A DNA stretch of 64,000 nt from JAUIAI01 sp963732405 (GTDB taxonomy: Bacteria; Pseudomonadota; Gammaproteobacteria; Burkholderiales; Burkholderiaceae_E), in NCBI GenBank assembly GCA_963732405.1, contig CAVSZG010000001.1, forward strand, positions 1,302,001 through 1,366,000, in the 5' to 3' direction. Shown piece by piece: positions 30,429 through 38,521 of this stretch. The translations under genes and the position numbers were made by a program. The notes beneath the pieces were generated by a model. The model ran no database searches and had not been told where the DNA came from. It worked only from the letters and a program-made list of their open reading frames with translations. Numbering within the stretch: the stretch's first letter is position 1; every line of letters begins with the position of its first letter.

Positions 30429-30824
30429 ATGAGTATGAGCGATCCAATCGCCGACATGTTCACGCGCATCCGCAATGCACAAGCGGTTGCCAAGCAGTCG
30501 GTTGCCATGCCTTCATCGAAACTGAAGGTAGCCATCGCCGGCGTGCTGCGCGACGAGGGTTACATCGACGGATTCGAAGTGGCCAATAGTGGTGCCCATT
30601 CGACACTGACCGTGCAGCTCAAGTATTACGCGGGTTCGCCGGTGATCGAGCGCATCGACCGGGTGTCCAAACCGGGCCTGCGGGTGTACAAGGCGCGTGA
30701 TGATCTGCCGCGCGTGATGAACGGATTGGGGGTTGCGATTGTCAGCACCTCCAAAGGCGTGATGACCGACCGCCATGCCCGGGCTACCGGCGTGGGTGGC
30801 GAAGTCCTCGGCTACGTCGCTTAA
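30429..30824 (+). CDS. rpsH: 30S ribosomal protein S8
   Basis: S8 (131 residues) organises the central domain of 16S rRNA and in E. coli represses the spc operon by binding the rplX-rplE junction of the mRNA. MSDPIADMFTRIRNAQAV at the start and GVGGEVLGYVA at the end are typical. AGGAA precedes the ATG at 30429; an ATG two codons later is an alternative. Confidence 0.97.
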   Translation: MSMSDPIADMFTRIRNAQAVAKQSVAMPSSKLKVAIAGVLRDEGYIDGFEVANSGAHSTLTVQLKYYAGSPVIERIDRVSKPGLRVYKARDDLPRVMNGLGVAIVSTSKGVMTDRHARATGVGGEVLGYVA

Positions 30825-30837
30825 AGGAGCCGCGAGC

Positions 30838-31371
30838 ATGTCCAGAATTGCACGCATGCCGGTCACGGTCCCCAAGGGGGTCGAGATCAACTTTGCCGGT
30901 GGAGTCCTCTCGGCCAAGGGTCCCCTGGGGACCTTGAAACAGACGGTCAGTCCGTTGGTCCGGATCGATCAGGAAGGCGCCAGTGTGACGGTATCGGCAG
31001 CCCAGGAAGGCAAGGCATCCGATGCGATGTCGGGTACCTTCCGGGCCCTGATCGCCAACATGGTCCATGGTGTGTCCAAAGGCTTCGAGAAGAAGCTGAC
31101 CCTGGTGGGCGTGGGCTACCGAGCCCAGGCCCAGGGTCAGAACCTGAACCTGCAACTGGGTTTCTCGCATCCGGTGGTCCACGCTGTTCCTGTCGGGGTG
31201 AAGGCCGAAACACCGACCCAGACCGAGATCGTGATCCGAGGCGCGGACAAGCAACAGGTCGGTCAGGTCGCTGCCGAAGTACGCGCCTATCGACCGCCCG
31301 AGCCCTACAAGGGCAAGGGCGTTCGCTATTCCGATGAGCAGGTCTCGCTTAAGGAAACCAAGAAGAAATGA
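30838..31371 (+). CDS. rplF: 50S ribosomal protein L6
   Basis: L6 (177 residues) sits near the sarcin-ricin loop. I start at ATG 30838 (MSRIARMPVTVPKGVEI) because AAAGGAG precedes it; the reading from 30775 overlaps rpsH in another frame. The C-terminal YRPPEPYKGKGVRYSDE motif is conserved. It overlaps rplR by 4 bases (ATGA). Confidence 0.97.
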   Translation: MSRIARMPVTVPKGVEINFAGGVLSAKGPLGTLKQTVSPLVRIDQEGASVTVSAAQEGKASDAMSGTFRALIANMVHGVSKGFEKKLTLVGVGYRAQAQGQNLNLQLGFSHPVVHAVPVGVKAETPTQTEIVIRGADKQQVGQVAAEVRAYRPPEPYKGKGVRYSDEQVSLKETKKK

Positions 31372-31727
31372 GCAATCAGAATTTCAGGCGGCTGCGTCGC
31401 TCGCGTCAGACACGGCACAAGATCCGCGAACTCAATGCGAACCGACTGCTGGTATTTCGCTCCAATGCCAACATCTACGCATCGATCACCGATGCTCAGG
31501 GTGCCAAGGTGCTGGTGACCGCCTCCACGGTGGAGTCGGAAGTCAAGAGCCAGTTGACCGGCAAGGGCGGCAACGCCAATGCGGCGGTCATCGTGGGCAA
31601 GCGGTTGGCCGAAAAGGCACTCAAGGCCGGCATCGACGCGGTGGCGTTCGATCGTTCCGGGTACCGATATCACGGGCGAGTCAAGGCGCTTGCCGATGCG
31701 GCGCGCGAAGCCGGTCTGAAGTTCTGA
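31368..31727 (+). CDS. rplR: 50S ribosomal protein L18
   Basis: L18 (119 residues) helps bring 5S rRNA into the 50S subunit. RRLRRSRQTRHKIRELNANRLLVFRSNANIYASI is a typical N-terminal half; the end AFDRSGYRYHGRVKALADAAREAGLKF is near invariant. Its start overlaps the rplF stop. Confidence 0.97.
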   Translation: MSNQNFRRLRRSRQTRHKIRELNANRLLVFRSNANIYASITDAQGAKVLVTASTVESEVKSQLTGKGGNANAAVIVGKRLAEKALKAGIDAVAFDRSGYRYHGRVKALADAAREAGLKF

Positions 31728-31747
31728 GCAGGGACGAGTAAATCACG

Positions 31748-32266
31748 ATGGCAAAGATCCAGGCAAGAGTAGGCAGCGAAGGCAGCGAAGACGGTCTGCG
31801 CGAGAAGATGATCGCGGTCAACCGCGTGACCAAGGTGGTCAAGGGTGGCCGTATCCTCGGTTTCGCCGCGCTCGCGGTCGTCGGCGATGGTGACGGCGGC
31901 ATCGGTATGGGCAAGGGTAAATCGCGCGAAGTGCCGGTCGCAGTGCAAAAGGCGATGGATGAAGCCCGCCGCAAGATGTTCAAGGTGAGCCTCAAGAGCG
32001 GTAGCGTTCACCACACGGTGATCGGTCGCCATGGCGCCTCCACTGTCATGGTCGCACCGGCTCCTGACGGTACCGGCATCATTGCCGGTGGTCCGATGCG
32101 CGCGGTCTTCGAAGTGCTGGGCGTGAACAACGTCGTGGCCAAGAGTCATGGATCGAGCAATCCCTACAACATGGTCAGGGCCACGCTCGATGCCTTGCGC
32201 AAGATGAATACGCCGGCCGAAATTGCGGCCAAGCGTGGCAAGTCCGTCGAGGAGATCCTGGCGTGA
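31748..32266 (+). CDS. rpsE: 30S ribosomal protein S5
   Basis: S5 (172 residues) affects decoding accuracy and mRNA unwinding. The N-terminal dsRNA-binding-like domain (EKMIAVNRVTKVVKGGRILGFAALAVVGDG) is followed by the conserved GGPMRAVFEVLGVNNVVAKSHGSSNPYNMV. Positions that cause spectinomycin resistance near VVKGGRIL look wild type. It overlaps rpmD by 4 bases. Confidence 0.97.
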   Translation: MAKIQARVGSEGSEDGLREKMIAVNRVTKVVKGGRILGFAALAVVGDGDGGIGMGKGKSREVPVAVQKAMDEARRKMFKVSLKSGSVHHTVIGRHGASTVMVAPAPDGTGIIAGGPMRAVFEVLGVNNVVAKSHGSSNPYNMVRATLDALRKMNTPAEIAAKRGKSVEEILA

Positions 32267-32442
32267 GCAAGAAGACAGTCAAGGTCACGCTGGTGCGCAG
32301 CCCGATCGGCACCCGTCAGTCGCATCGCGACACGGTGCTGGGCCTGGGCCTCAAGCGCCTGCACCAGAGCCGCGAACTGGAAGACACCCCCAGTGTGCGC
32401 GGCATGATCACCAAAGTGTCCTATCTGGTTCGGGTCGGTTGA
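32263..32442 (+). CDS. rpmD: 50S ribosomal protein L30
   Basis: L30 (59 residues) starts at GTG 32263, overlapping the rpsE stop (GTGA). The product reads SKKTVKVTLVRSPIGTRQSH at the start, then LGLGLKRLHQSRELEDTPSVRGM and the usual VSYLVRV end. This is the standard rpsE-rpmD-rplO position. Confidence 0.95.
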   Translation: MSKKTVKVTLVRSPIGTRQSHRDTVLGLGLKRLHQSRELEDTPSVRGMITKVSYLVRVG

Positions 32443-32459
32443 CCCTGGAGTTTTTCGAC

Positions 32460-32924
32460 ATGCGACTCAACACCATCAAACCGGCGGCTGGCGCGACCAA
32501 AGAGCGCCGCCGCGTCGGTCGCGGTATCGGTTCCGGACTCGGCAAGACCGGCGGCCGCGGTCACAAGGGTCAGAAGTCCCGCGCCGGCGGTTTTCACAAG
32601 GTCGGTTTCGAAGGTGGTCAGATGCCCATGCACCGGCGTCTGCCCAAGCGGGGATTCACCTCGCGTTCGGCCAATGCAACGGCTGAAATCCGCCTGTCAG
32701 ACCTGCAGCGAATGGAAGTGACCGAGATCGATCTGCTTGCGCTCAAGGCGGCCGGGGTTGCCTCGCAGCTGTCGCTGGGTGCCAAGGTCATCCTGTCGGG
32801 ATCGATCGAACGGGCCGTCACGCTCAAAGGTATTGCCGTGACCAAGGGCGCGCGTGCGGCCATCGAGGCAGCCGGTGGCGCCATCACGGACCTGCCGGCG
32901 GCAGAAGCGGCTACAGCAGGCTGA
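32460..32924 (+). CDS. rplO: 50S ribosomal protein L15
   Basis: L15 (154 residues) binds 23S rRNA late in assembly. I start at ATG 32460 (MRLNTIKPAAGATKERRRVGRGIGSG), preceded by GGAG; the reading from 32223 overlaps rpsE and rpmD in another frame. The basic N-terminal GRGHKGQKSRAGG stretch and the globular C-terminal domain are typical. Confidence 0.97.
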   Translation: MRLNTIKPAAGATKERRRVGRGIGSGLGKTGGRGHKGQKSRAGGFHKVGFEGGQMPMHRRLPKRGFTSRSANATAEIRLSDLQRMEVTEIDLLALKAAGVASQLSLGAKVILSGSIERAVTLKGIAVTKGARAAIEAAGGAITDLPAAEAATAG

Positions 32925-32979
32925 CGTTCCGACAAACCATTAATCGTCATCGCACCCAGGGCAACCGGACCTCACCGAC

Positions 32980-34302
32980 GTGGCAACTTCACAGTCAGCA
33001 TTGGCAACAGCCAGAAAATCAGGCGATCTGCAAAAGCGCCTGATTTTCCTGTTGATGGCGCTCGTCGTGTATCGGCTGGGCACCCACGTGCCGGTGCCGG
33101 GCATCGATCCGGATCAGCTCGCCCAATTGTTCCAGGGGCAGCAGGGCGGCATCCTGGGCATGTTCAACATGTTCTCGGGTGGTGCGCTGTCGCGGTTTTC
33201 GGTGTTCGCGCTGGGCATCATGCCCTATATCTCCGCCTCGATCATCATGCAGCTGCTGACCGTGGTGGTGCCGCAGCTCGAAGCGCTGAAGAAGGAAGGT
33301 GAGGCCGGCCGTCGGGTCATCACCAAGTACACGCGTTACTTCACCCTGGCCCTGGCAACCTTCCAGGCGGTGGGGATTTCGGTGGCGCTGGAGTCGCAGC
33401 CGAATCTGGTCATCGATCCAGGCATGGTATTTCGTGTCACCAGTGCCATTTCGCTGGTCACCGGCACCATGTTCCTGATGTGGCTGGGCGAACAGATCAC
33501 CGAGCGGGGTCTGGGCAACGGTATCTCGATTCTGATCTTCGCCGGCATCGTGGCCGGGTTGCCGACTGCATTGGGCGGCATGGGCGAACTGATCCGTACG
33601 GGTTCGATGAGCATCCTGGTCGGCCTGGTCATCATTGCGCTGGTCGTGATTGTCACGGCGGTCGTGGTGTTCGTCGAGCGCGGACAACGCAAGATCACCG
33701 TCAACTACGCCAAACGACAGGTCGGCAACCGGGTCTACGGCGGGCAGAGCTCGCACCTGCCCCTGAAGCTCAACATGGCCGGGGTGATTCCGCCCATCTT
33801 TGCTTCCTCGATCATCCTGTTCCCGGCCACGATTGCGCAGTGGTTCACCGCCGGTGAATCGAGCAACCCCCTGATCAATGGATTCCGCGACTTCGCGGCA
33901 ACCCTGTCACCCGGTCAGCCGGTCTACATCATGGTGTATGCGGCCGCCATCATCTTCTTCTGTTTCTTTTACACCGCGCTCGTGTTCAACAGCCGCGAGA
34001 CTGCTGACAACCTGAAAAAGAGTGGCGCCTTCCTGCCGGGCATCCGGCCGGGCGAGCAGACCGCGCGTTATATCGACAAGATTCTGATGCGCCTGACCAT
34101 GGTGGGTGCGATCTACATCACCCTGGTCTGTCTGCTGCCTGAATTCCTGATTCTCGAATGGAATGTCCCATTCTATTTCGGTGGTACGTCGCTGCTGATC
34201 ATCGTGGTGGTCACCATGGATTTCATGGCTCAGGTGCAGGCTTACATGATGTCTCACCAGTACGAACCGCTATTGCGCAAGTCGGGCGCCAAGGGTCTCT
34301 GA
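32980..34302 (+). CDS. secY: preprotein translocase subunit SecY
   Basis: SecY (440 residues, GTG start) is the protein-conducting channel of the inner membrane. Ten hydrophobic helices can be counted. The plug and pore segment follows YRLGTHVPVPGID, the cytoplasmic loop VVFVERGQRKITVNYAKRQVG is present, and PGIRPGEQTARYIDKILMRLT is the conserved fifth cytoplasmic loop, where SecA and ribosomes bind. No strong ribosome binding site is visible. Confidence 0.98.
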   Translation: MATSQSALATARKSGDLQKRLIFLLMALVVYRLGTHVPVPGIDPDQLAQLFQGQQGGILGMFNMFSGGALSRFSVFALGIMPYISASIIMQLLTVVVPQLEALKKEGEAGRRVITKYTRYFTLALATFQAVGISVALESQPNLVIDPGMVFRVTSAISLVTGTMFLMWLGEQITERGLGNGISILIFAGIVAGLPTALGGMGELIRTGSMSILVGLVIIALVVIVTAVVVFVERGQRKITVNYAKRQVGNRVYGGQSSHLPLKLNMAGVIPPIFASSIILFPATIAQWFTAGESSNPLINGFRDFAATLSPGQPVYIMVYAAAIIFFCFFYTALVFNSRETADNLKKSGAFLPGIRPGEQTARYIDKILMRLTMVGAIYITLVCLLPEFLILEWNVPFYFGGTSLLIIVVVTMDFMAQVQAYMMSHQYEPLLRKSGAKGL

Positions 34303-34310
34303 GCGAACGA

Positions 34311-34529
34311 ATGGCAAAAGACGACGTTATCCAGATGCAGGGCGAGGTGATGGAAAACCTGCCCAATGCCACCTTCCGGGTCAAGCTCGAAAACGGGCAT
34401 GTGGTGTTGGGACATATTTCCGGAAAGATGCGCATGCATTACATCCGCATCCTGCCAGGCGACAAGGTCACGGTGGAACTCACGCCATACGACTTGTCGC
34501 GCGGGCGGATCGTTTTCAGGGCCCGTTGA
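34311..34529 (+). CDS. infA: translation initiation factor IF-1
   Basis: IF-1 (72 residues) is an OB-fold protein that blocks the A site during initiation. MAKDDVIQMQGEVMENLPNATF opens a standard copy and GRIVFRAR ends it. It starts 8 bases after secY; the in-frame reading from 34158 overlaps secY and is rejected. Confidence 0.97.
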   Translation: MAKDDVIQMQGEVMENLPNATFRVKLENGHVVLGHISGKMRMHYIRILPGDKVTVELTPYDLSRGRIVFRAR

Positions 34530-34607
34530 TGCGGGTGGGGTCAAATACCGCGCGTCGTCCGTCCGGGCGTATGCCGGGCAGCCAGTCACACTGAGTCGAG
34601 GTTAGTC

Positions 34608-34721
34608 ATGAAAGTCATGGCATCGGTCAAGAAAATCTGCCGCAACTGCAAGATCATTCGTCGCAATGGCGTGGTTCGTGTCATCTGTACCGACCCGCGT
34701 CATAAGCAACGTCAGGGCTGA
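34608..34721 (+). CDS. rpmJ: 50S ribosomal protein L36
   Basis: L36 has 37 residues. It is the zinc-binding form: CRNC, then a third Cys in VICTD and a His in PRHKQRQG. The sequence MKVMASVKKICRNCKIIRR differs from the common MKVRASVKK only at residue 4. It lies between infA and rpsM as in most betaproteobacteria. Confidence 0.95.
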   Translation: MKVMASVKKICRNCKIIRRNGVVRVICTDPRHKQRQG

Positions 34722-34808
34722 AGCCTGCACGCCCAAGGGCGGCAGTCGAACAGCGGTTTTGTTTCAGCGTTTTAGCGTATCGCGGACCCAGGGGTCCAGA
34801 GGGCACAC

Positions 34809-35174
34809 ATGGCACGGATTGCCGGCATCAACATTCCCGATCGTCAACACACCGAAATCGGTCTGACGGCGATTTATGGCATCGGGCGCACGCTCGCGCG
34901 CCGCATCTGCGTGGAAGCGGGCGTCGAGACCACCAAGAAGGTCAAGGACCTGAACGACGCGGAGCTCGAACGGATTCGCGAGCAGATCACCCGCTATCAG
35001 GTCGAGGGCGATCTTCGTCGGGAAGTCTCGATGTCGATCAAGCGGCTGATGGACCTGGGCTGTTACCGTGGCCTGCGACATCGTCGTGGTCTGCCCGCCC
35101 GTGGTCAGCGTACCCGCACCAATGCGCGGACTCGCAAGGGCCCCCGCAAGGCCGGCATCGCCCTCAAGAAATAA
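34809..35174 (+). CDS. rpsM: 30S ribosomal protein S13
   Basis: S13 (121 residues) forms intersubunit bridges and touches P-site tRNA with its tail. MARIAGINIPDRQHTEIGLTAIYGIG is typical, and RGLRHRRGLPARGQRTRTNARTRKGPRK is the basic C-terminal tail. It opens the alpha operon genes. Confidence 0.97.
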   Translation: MARIAGINIPDRQHTEIGLTAIYGIGRTLARRICVEAGVETTKKVKDLNDAELERIREQITRYQVEGDLRREVSMSIKRLMDLGCYRGLRHRRGLPARGQRTRTNARTRKGPRKAGIALKK

Positions 35175-35189
35175 TCGGAGTACTCGTCA

Positions 35190-35594
35190 ATGGCAAAGGG
35201 TCAACAGCAGGGTTCGGGTCAGCGGGTCCGGCGCAAGGTCAAGAAGAACGTGTCCGACGGCATCGCCCATGTGCACGCGTCCTTCAACAACACCATCATC
35301 ACGATCACCGACCGCCAGGGCAACGCGCTGGCCTGGGCATCGTCGGGTGGGGCCGGCTTCAAGGGTTCGCGCAAATCGACGCCGTTCGCAGCCCAGGTGG
35401 CGGCCGAAGCGGCGGGTCGTACCGCCCAGGAATGCGGCATCAAAAATCTCGAGGTGCAGATTCGTGGTCCGGGGCCGGGGCGTGAAAGCTCGGTGCGTGC
35501 GCTCAACGCGCTGGGCATCAAGATCCTGTCGATCTCCGATGTGACGCCGATCCCGCACAATGGGTGTCGTCCGCCCAAGCGCCGGAGAATCTGA
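35190..35594 (+). CDS. rpsK: 30S ribosomal protein S11
   Basis: S11 (134 residues) lies on the 30S platform at the Shine-Dalgarno cleft. VSDGIAHVHASFNNTIITITDRQGNALAWAS and DVTPIPHNGCRPPKRRRI are typical and complete. GGAG precedes the ATG. It is followed by an unusually long 290-base gap before rpsD. Confidence 0.97.
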   Translation: MAKGQQQGSGQRVRRKVKKNVSDGIAHVHASFNNTIITITDRQGNALAWASSGGAGFKGSRKSTPFAAQVAAEAAGRTAQECGIKNLEVQIRGPGPGRESSVRALNALGIKILSISDVTPIPHNGCRPPKRRRI

Positions 35595-35849
35595 AGCAGC
35601 GGGGCGGATCCTGGCGACTCGTTCGGCCCGGATCGTCTCTTTCGTGAATACAGCCCACACCATCCGGAGTGGGATTGAAGCCCGTCGGCTCCCCCTGGGG
35701 CTGGGCATCAATGGCCTGGATCTGCTCTGATCGCAGTTGTAGAAGGGAGGGATGTCGGCTCCCTGGCCCAGTGCCGAAACCGATGTCATCAAGCCCACCG
35801 TTCGCCGCCATCCTGTCTTCAGGTGGCCTTTCGAAAAGCGCGAACTGTC

Positions 35850-35863
35850 CGCGGGAAACCGCG
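35850..35863 (+). promoter_or_regulatory. GNRA hairpin shortly before rpsD, in the 290-base rpsK-rpsD gap
   Basis: CGCGG and CCGCG form a perfect 5-bp stem closed by a GAAA tetraloop, ending 21 bases before the rpsD start. In many bacteria S4 regulates the alpha operon by binding a structured mRNA leader, so this region is a candidate. I see no convincing promoter or gene in the rest of the gap (35595-35884). Confidence 0.3.
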
Positions 35864-35884
35864 TAAAGTTTTCAAGGAATCATC

Positions 35885-36505
35885 GTGGCAAGATATACCG
35901 GACCCAAGGCGAAACTCTCTCGCCGGGAAGGCACAGACCTTTTTCTCAAGAGTGCGCGTCGACCGCTGGACGGCAAGGCCAAGGAATCCAAGCCAGGCCA
36001 GCATGGTCGTACCTCGGGCATGCGCATGTCCGACTATGGTCGGCAATTGCGCGAGAAGCAGAAAGTCAAACGCATGTATGGCGTGCTCGAGCGGCAGTTC
36101 CGCCGCTATTTCGCCGAGGCTGTGCGGCGCAAGGGCAACACAGGTGATCTGCTCCTGCAACTGCTCGAGTGCCGCCTGGATAACGTGGTTTATCGGATGG
36201 GCTTTGGCTCCACGCGTGCGGAAGCACGCCAACTGGTCAGCCACAAGTCCATCCTGGTCAATGGCGCCGTGCTGAACATCCCGTCGGCCGTCATCAAGCC
36301 AAACGATGTCGTCTCGGTTCGCGAGAAATGTCGCACCCAGGCGCGTATCGTCGATGCATTGAATCTGGCGGAGCAGATCGGCATCGCGAGTTGGGTCTCG
36401 GTGGATAAGAACAAGATGGAAGGTACCTTCAAGTCTGTTCCCGATCGTGGCGATCTCGCCGGTGATATCAACGAGAGCCTGATCGTCGAGCTGTACTCGC
36501 GCTAA
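35885..36505 (+). CDS. rpsD: 30S ribosomal protein S4
   Basis: S4 (206 residues, GTG start) initiates 30S assembly and affects accuracy. The S4 domain LECRLDNVVYRMGFGSTRAEARQLVSHKSILVNG is intact. There is no N-terminal zinc cluster; the N-terminus is the cysteine-free type (ARYTGPKAKLSRREGTDLFLKSARR). The end ESLIVELYSR is standard. Confidence 0.97.
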   Translation: MARYTGPKAKLSRREGTDLFLKSARRPLDGKAKESKPGQHGRTSGMRMSDYGRQLREKQKVKRMYGVLERQFRRYFAEAVRRKGNTGDLLLQLLECRLDNVVYRMGFGSTRAEARQLVSHKSILVNGAVLNIPSAVIKPNDVVSVREKCRTQARIVDALNLAEQIGIASWVSVDKNKMEGTFKSVPDRGDLAGDINESLIVELYSR

Positions 36506-36529
36506 ACAGTAATAACTGAGGAATTGCCA

Positions 36530-37513
36530 ATGCAGACTGCCATGCTGAAGCCACGCATCGTCGAGGTCGAGCAGATCGCCGGGTCGCACGCACGGGTAGT
36601 GATGGAGCCGTTCGAACGCGGCTACGGTCACACGCTCGGCAATGCGTTGCGCCGCGTCCTGCTCTCATCGATGGTTGGCTATGCGCCCACCGAAGTGCAG
36701 ATCTCGGGCGTGGTCCATGAATACTCGACGATCGACGGTGTCCGCGAAGACATGGTCGATCTGCTGCTCAATCTCAAAGGGGTGGTGTTCAAGTTGCACA
36801 ACCGCGATGAGGTCTACCTCACGCTGCGCAAAGAGACGCCCGGTCCGGTCACCGCGGCCGACATCGATCTGCCCCATGATGTGGAAGTCATCAATGGCGG
36901 ACACGTGATCGCGACGCTGACCGAAGGCGGCCGTCTGGACATGTCGATCAAGGTCGAGCGGGGTCGTGGTTATGTGCCGGGCACCCTGCGCGATGTGATG
37001 GAGAGCAAGACCATCGGGCGCGTGGTGCTGGATGCCTCGTTCTCACCGGTTCGCCGGGTGAGTTATTCGGTCGAGAGCGCCCGTGTTGAGCAACGTACCG
37101 ACCTGGATCGCCTGGTGGTCGATATCGAAACCAATGGCGTGATCGCTCCTGAGGAGGCGGTGCGTCAGTCGGCCCGTATCCTGGTCGAACAGTTGTCGGT
37201 CTTTGCCGCGCTCGAGGGCGGGGTCGAGCCGATCGTCGAGGCCTCGATCGGGGGCCGCGGTCCGCAGGTTGATCCCATCCTGATGCGTCCGGTCGATGAT
37301 CTCGAACTCACGGTCAGGTCAGCCAACTGCCTGAAGGCCGAGAACATCTATTACATCGGTGATCTGATCCAGCGCACCGAGAATGAACTGCTGAAAACGC
37401 CGAACCTGGGGCGCAAGTCTCTGAACGAAATCAAGGAAGTGCTCGCCTCGCGCGGCCTGACCCTTGGTATGCGTCTCGAGAACTGGCCGCCTGTCGGACT
37501 CGAGCGACCCTGA
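36530..37513 (+). CDS. rpoA: RNA polymerase alpha subunit
   Basis: Alpha (327 residues) starts the assembly of RNA polymerase. The N-terminal domain (FERGYGHTLGNALRRVLLSSMVGYAPTEVQI) dimerises; the C-terminal domain (LELTVRSANCLKAENIYYIGDLIQRTENELLKTPNLGRKSLNEIKEVL) binds UP elements and activators. I start at ATG 36530, eight bases after GAGGA, over an in-frame TTG at 36524. Confidence 0.98.
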   Translation: MQTAMLKPRIVEVEQIAGSHARVVMEPFERGYGHTLGNALRRVLLSSMVGYAPTEVQISGVVHEYSTIDGVREDMVDLLLNLKGVVFKLHNRDEVYLTLRKETPGPVTAADIDLPHDVEVINGGHVIATLTEGGRLDMSIKVERGRGYVPGTLRDVMESKTIGRVVLDASFSPVRRVSYSVESARVEQRTDLDRLVVDIETNGVIAPEEAVRQSARILVEQLSVFAALEGGVEPIVEASIGGRGPQVDPILMRPVDDLELTVRSANCLKAENIYYIGDLIQRTENELLKTPNLGRKSLNEIKEVLASRGLTLGMRLENWPPVGLERP

Positions 37514-37528
37514 TACAGGTAGACAACC

Positions 37529-37918
37529 ATGCGTCATCGTCACGGACTTCGTAAACTCAACCGCACCAGCGCCCATCGTCAGGCCCTGTTGCGCAATCTC
37601 TGCAATGCGCTGATCAGGCACGAGCAGATCAAGACCACTCTGCCCAAGGCCAAGGAATTGCGGCGGGTCGTGGAGCCTTTGATCACGCTGGGCAAGAAAC
37701 CCAGCCTGGCCAATCGACGCCTCGCATTCGACCGGCTTCGCGACCGTGAAATGGTCGTCAAGATCTTCGACGAACTCGGCCCGCGTTTCGCCAGCCGTCC
37801 CGGTGGTTATCTGCGCATTCTCAAGTTTGGCTTCCGGATCGGGGACAATGCCCCGATGGCGCTGGTCGAATTGATGGATCGCCCGGAAACGCCCGCGACG
37901 GACGCCGAACAGGCCTGA
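37529..37918 (+). CDS. rplQ: 50S ribosomal protein L17
   Basis: L17 (129 residues) binds 23S rRNA near the tunnel exit. MRHRHGLRKLNRTSAHRQALLRNL and GGYLRILKFGFRIGDNAPMALVEL are typical. It ends the alpha operon and the long co-oriented run of ribosomal genes. Confidence 0.97.
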   Translation: MRHRHGLRKLNRTSAHRQALLRNLCNALIRHEQIKTTLPKAKELRRVVEPLITLGKKPSLANRRLAFDRLRDREMVVKIFDELGPRFASRPGGYLRILKFGFRIGDNAPMALVELMDRPETPATDAEQA

Positions 37919-37936
37919 TCTCGGTGAATACCCCTG

Positions 37937-37957
37937 CGCCAGCCGTCCGGCTGGGCG
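37937..37957 (+). terminator. GC hairpin after rplQ
   Basis: CGCCAGCC (37937-37944) pairs with GGCTGG-G-CG (37949-37957) around a GTCC loop, with one bulged base, 19 bases past rplQ. The following sequence is only TCTCAT, so termination strength is uncertain. Confidence 0.35.
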
Positions 37958-38084
37958 GGGTCTCATCGCATGCCGTTGCAACCCGAACCGTCTGCGGGCT
38001 GCGACTTCAGCGATGGCGTACTTGACCTGCCCGAGCACCGTCGAGCAGATGGCCGCTCATGCGGACGATGAAAATTGCTACGTA

Positions 38085-38141
38085 AGTAACTGCTAACTCT
38101 CAAATGGTCCGGAAAGACGGCCGTATGAGTAAGTGGTTACT
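38085..38141. repeat. two related operator-like dyads in the rplQ / ferritin-like convergent gap
   Basis: Two similar blocks of about 18-20 bases, AGTAACTGCTAACTCTCA (38085-38102) and AGTAAGTGGTTACTCTCA (38128-38145), form direct repeats. The second contains a perfect 6-bp dyad, GAGTAA/TTACTC (38127-38132 and 38137-38142). The blocks are also imperfect inverted repeats of each other (AGTAAC against GTTACT). The stretch is AT-richer than its surroundings. Nothing else was identified in the 298-base gap. The function is unknown. Confidence 0.6.
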
Positions 38142-38216
38142 CTCACGCTAGCGCCGGCCAGAGGCACTGGCCGACTGACCAGCTAACGCATCTCAACCCC
38201 ACCGAATCATCTGCCT

Positions 38217-38504
38217 TCAGTCGTGCTTGAGTGACTTGTCGGTGAACAGGTAGTCCTTGAGCTCTGCATCGAACCGGCGATCACGTCGTCGAATCCACTC
38301 CAGGACCATGGCGGCATGTTCCTTTTCTTCGTCGCGATTGTGGGCGAGGATGGCCTTGAGCTCGTCGTCCTTGCAGGCATCGACCCGCTGGTTATACCAG
38401 TCGACCGCTTCCAGCTCTTCCATCAGCGACACGATTGCACGGTGCATGTCGCGGGTTTCATCGCTCAGTTCAGCGATGGGTTCGTGATAGCCCTCATTCG
38501 ACAT
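38217..38504 (-). CDS. encapsulated-ferritin-like protein without targeting tail
   Basis: A 95-residue protein closely resembling EncFtn, the small ferritin-like protein loaded into encapsulin shells (for example in Rhodospirillum rubrum). The metal-site residues of that family can be matched by position: Glu30, Glu60 and His63 for the ferroxidase centre, and Glu29, Glu32 and Trp36 for the entry site (MEELEAVDWY and NRDEEKEHA). It differs in stopping at YLFTDKSLKHD, without the C-terminal encapsulin-targeting peptide, and no encapsulin gene is in the window. AAGGAGG lies 7 bases before the ATG. It starts 17 bases after hemB on the same strand, so the two are probably cotranscribed. Likely role: ferroxidase and iron handling in the cytoplasm. 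Confidence 0.85.
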   Translation of the reverse strand: MSNEGYHEPIAELSDETRDMHRAIVSLMEELEAVDWYNQRVDACKDDELKAILAHNRDEEKEHAAMVLEWIRRRDRRFDAELKDYLFTDKSLKHD

Positions 38505-38521
38505 AGATTCCTCCTTGATAG

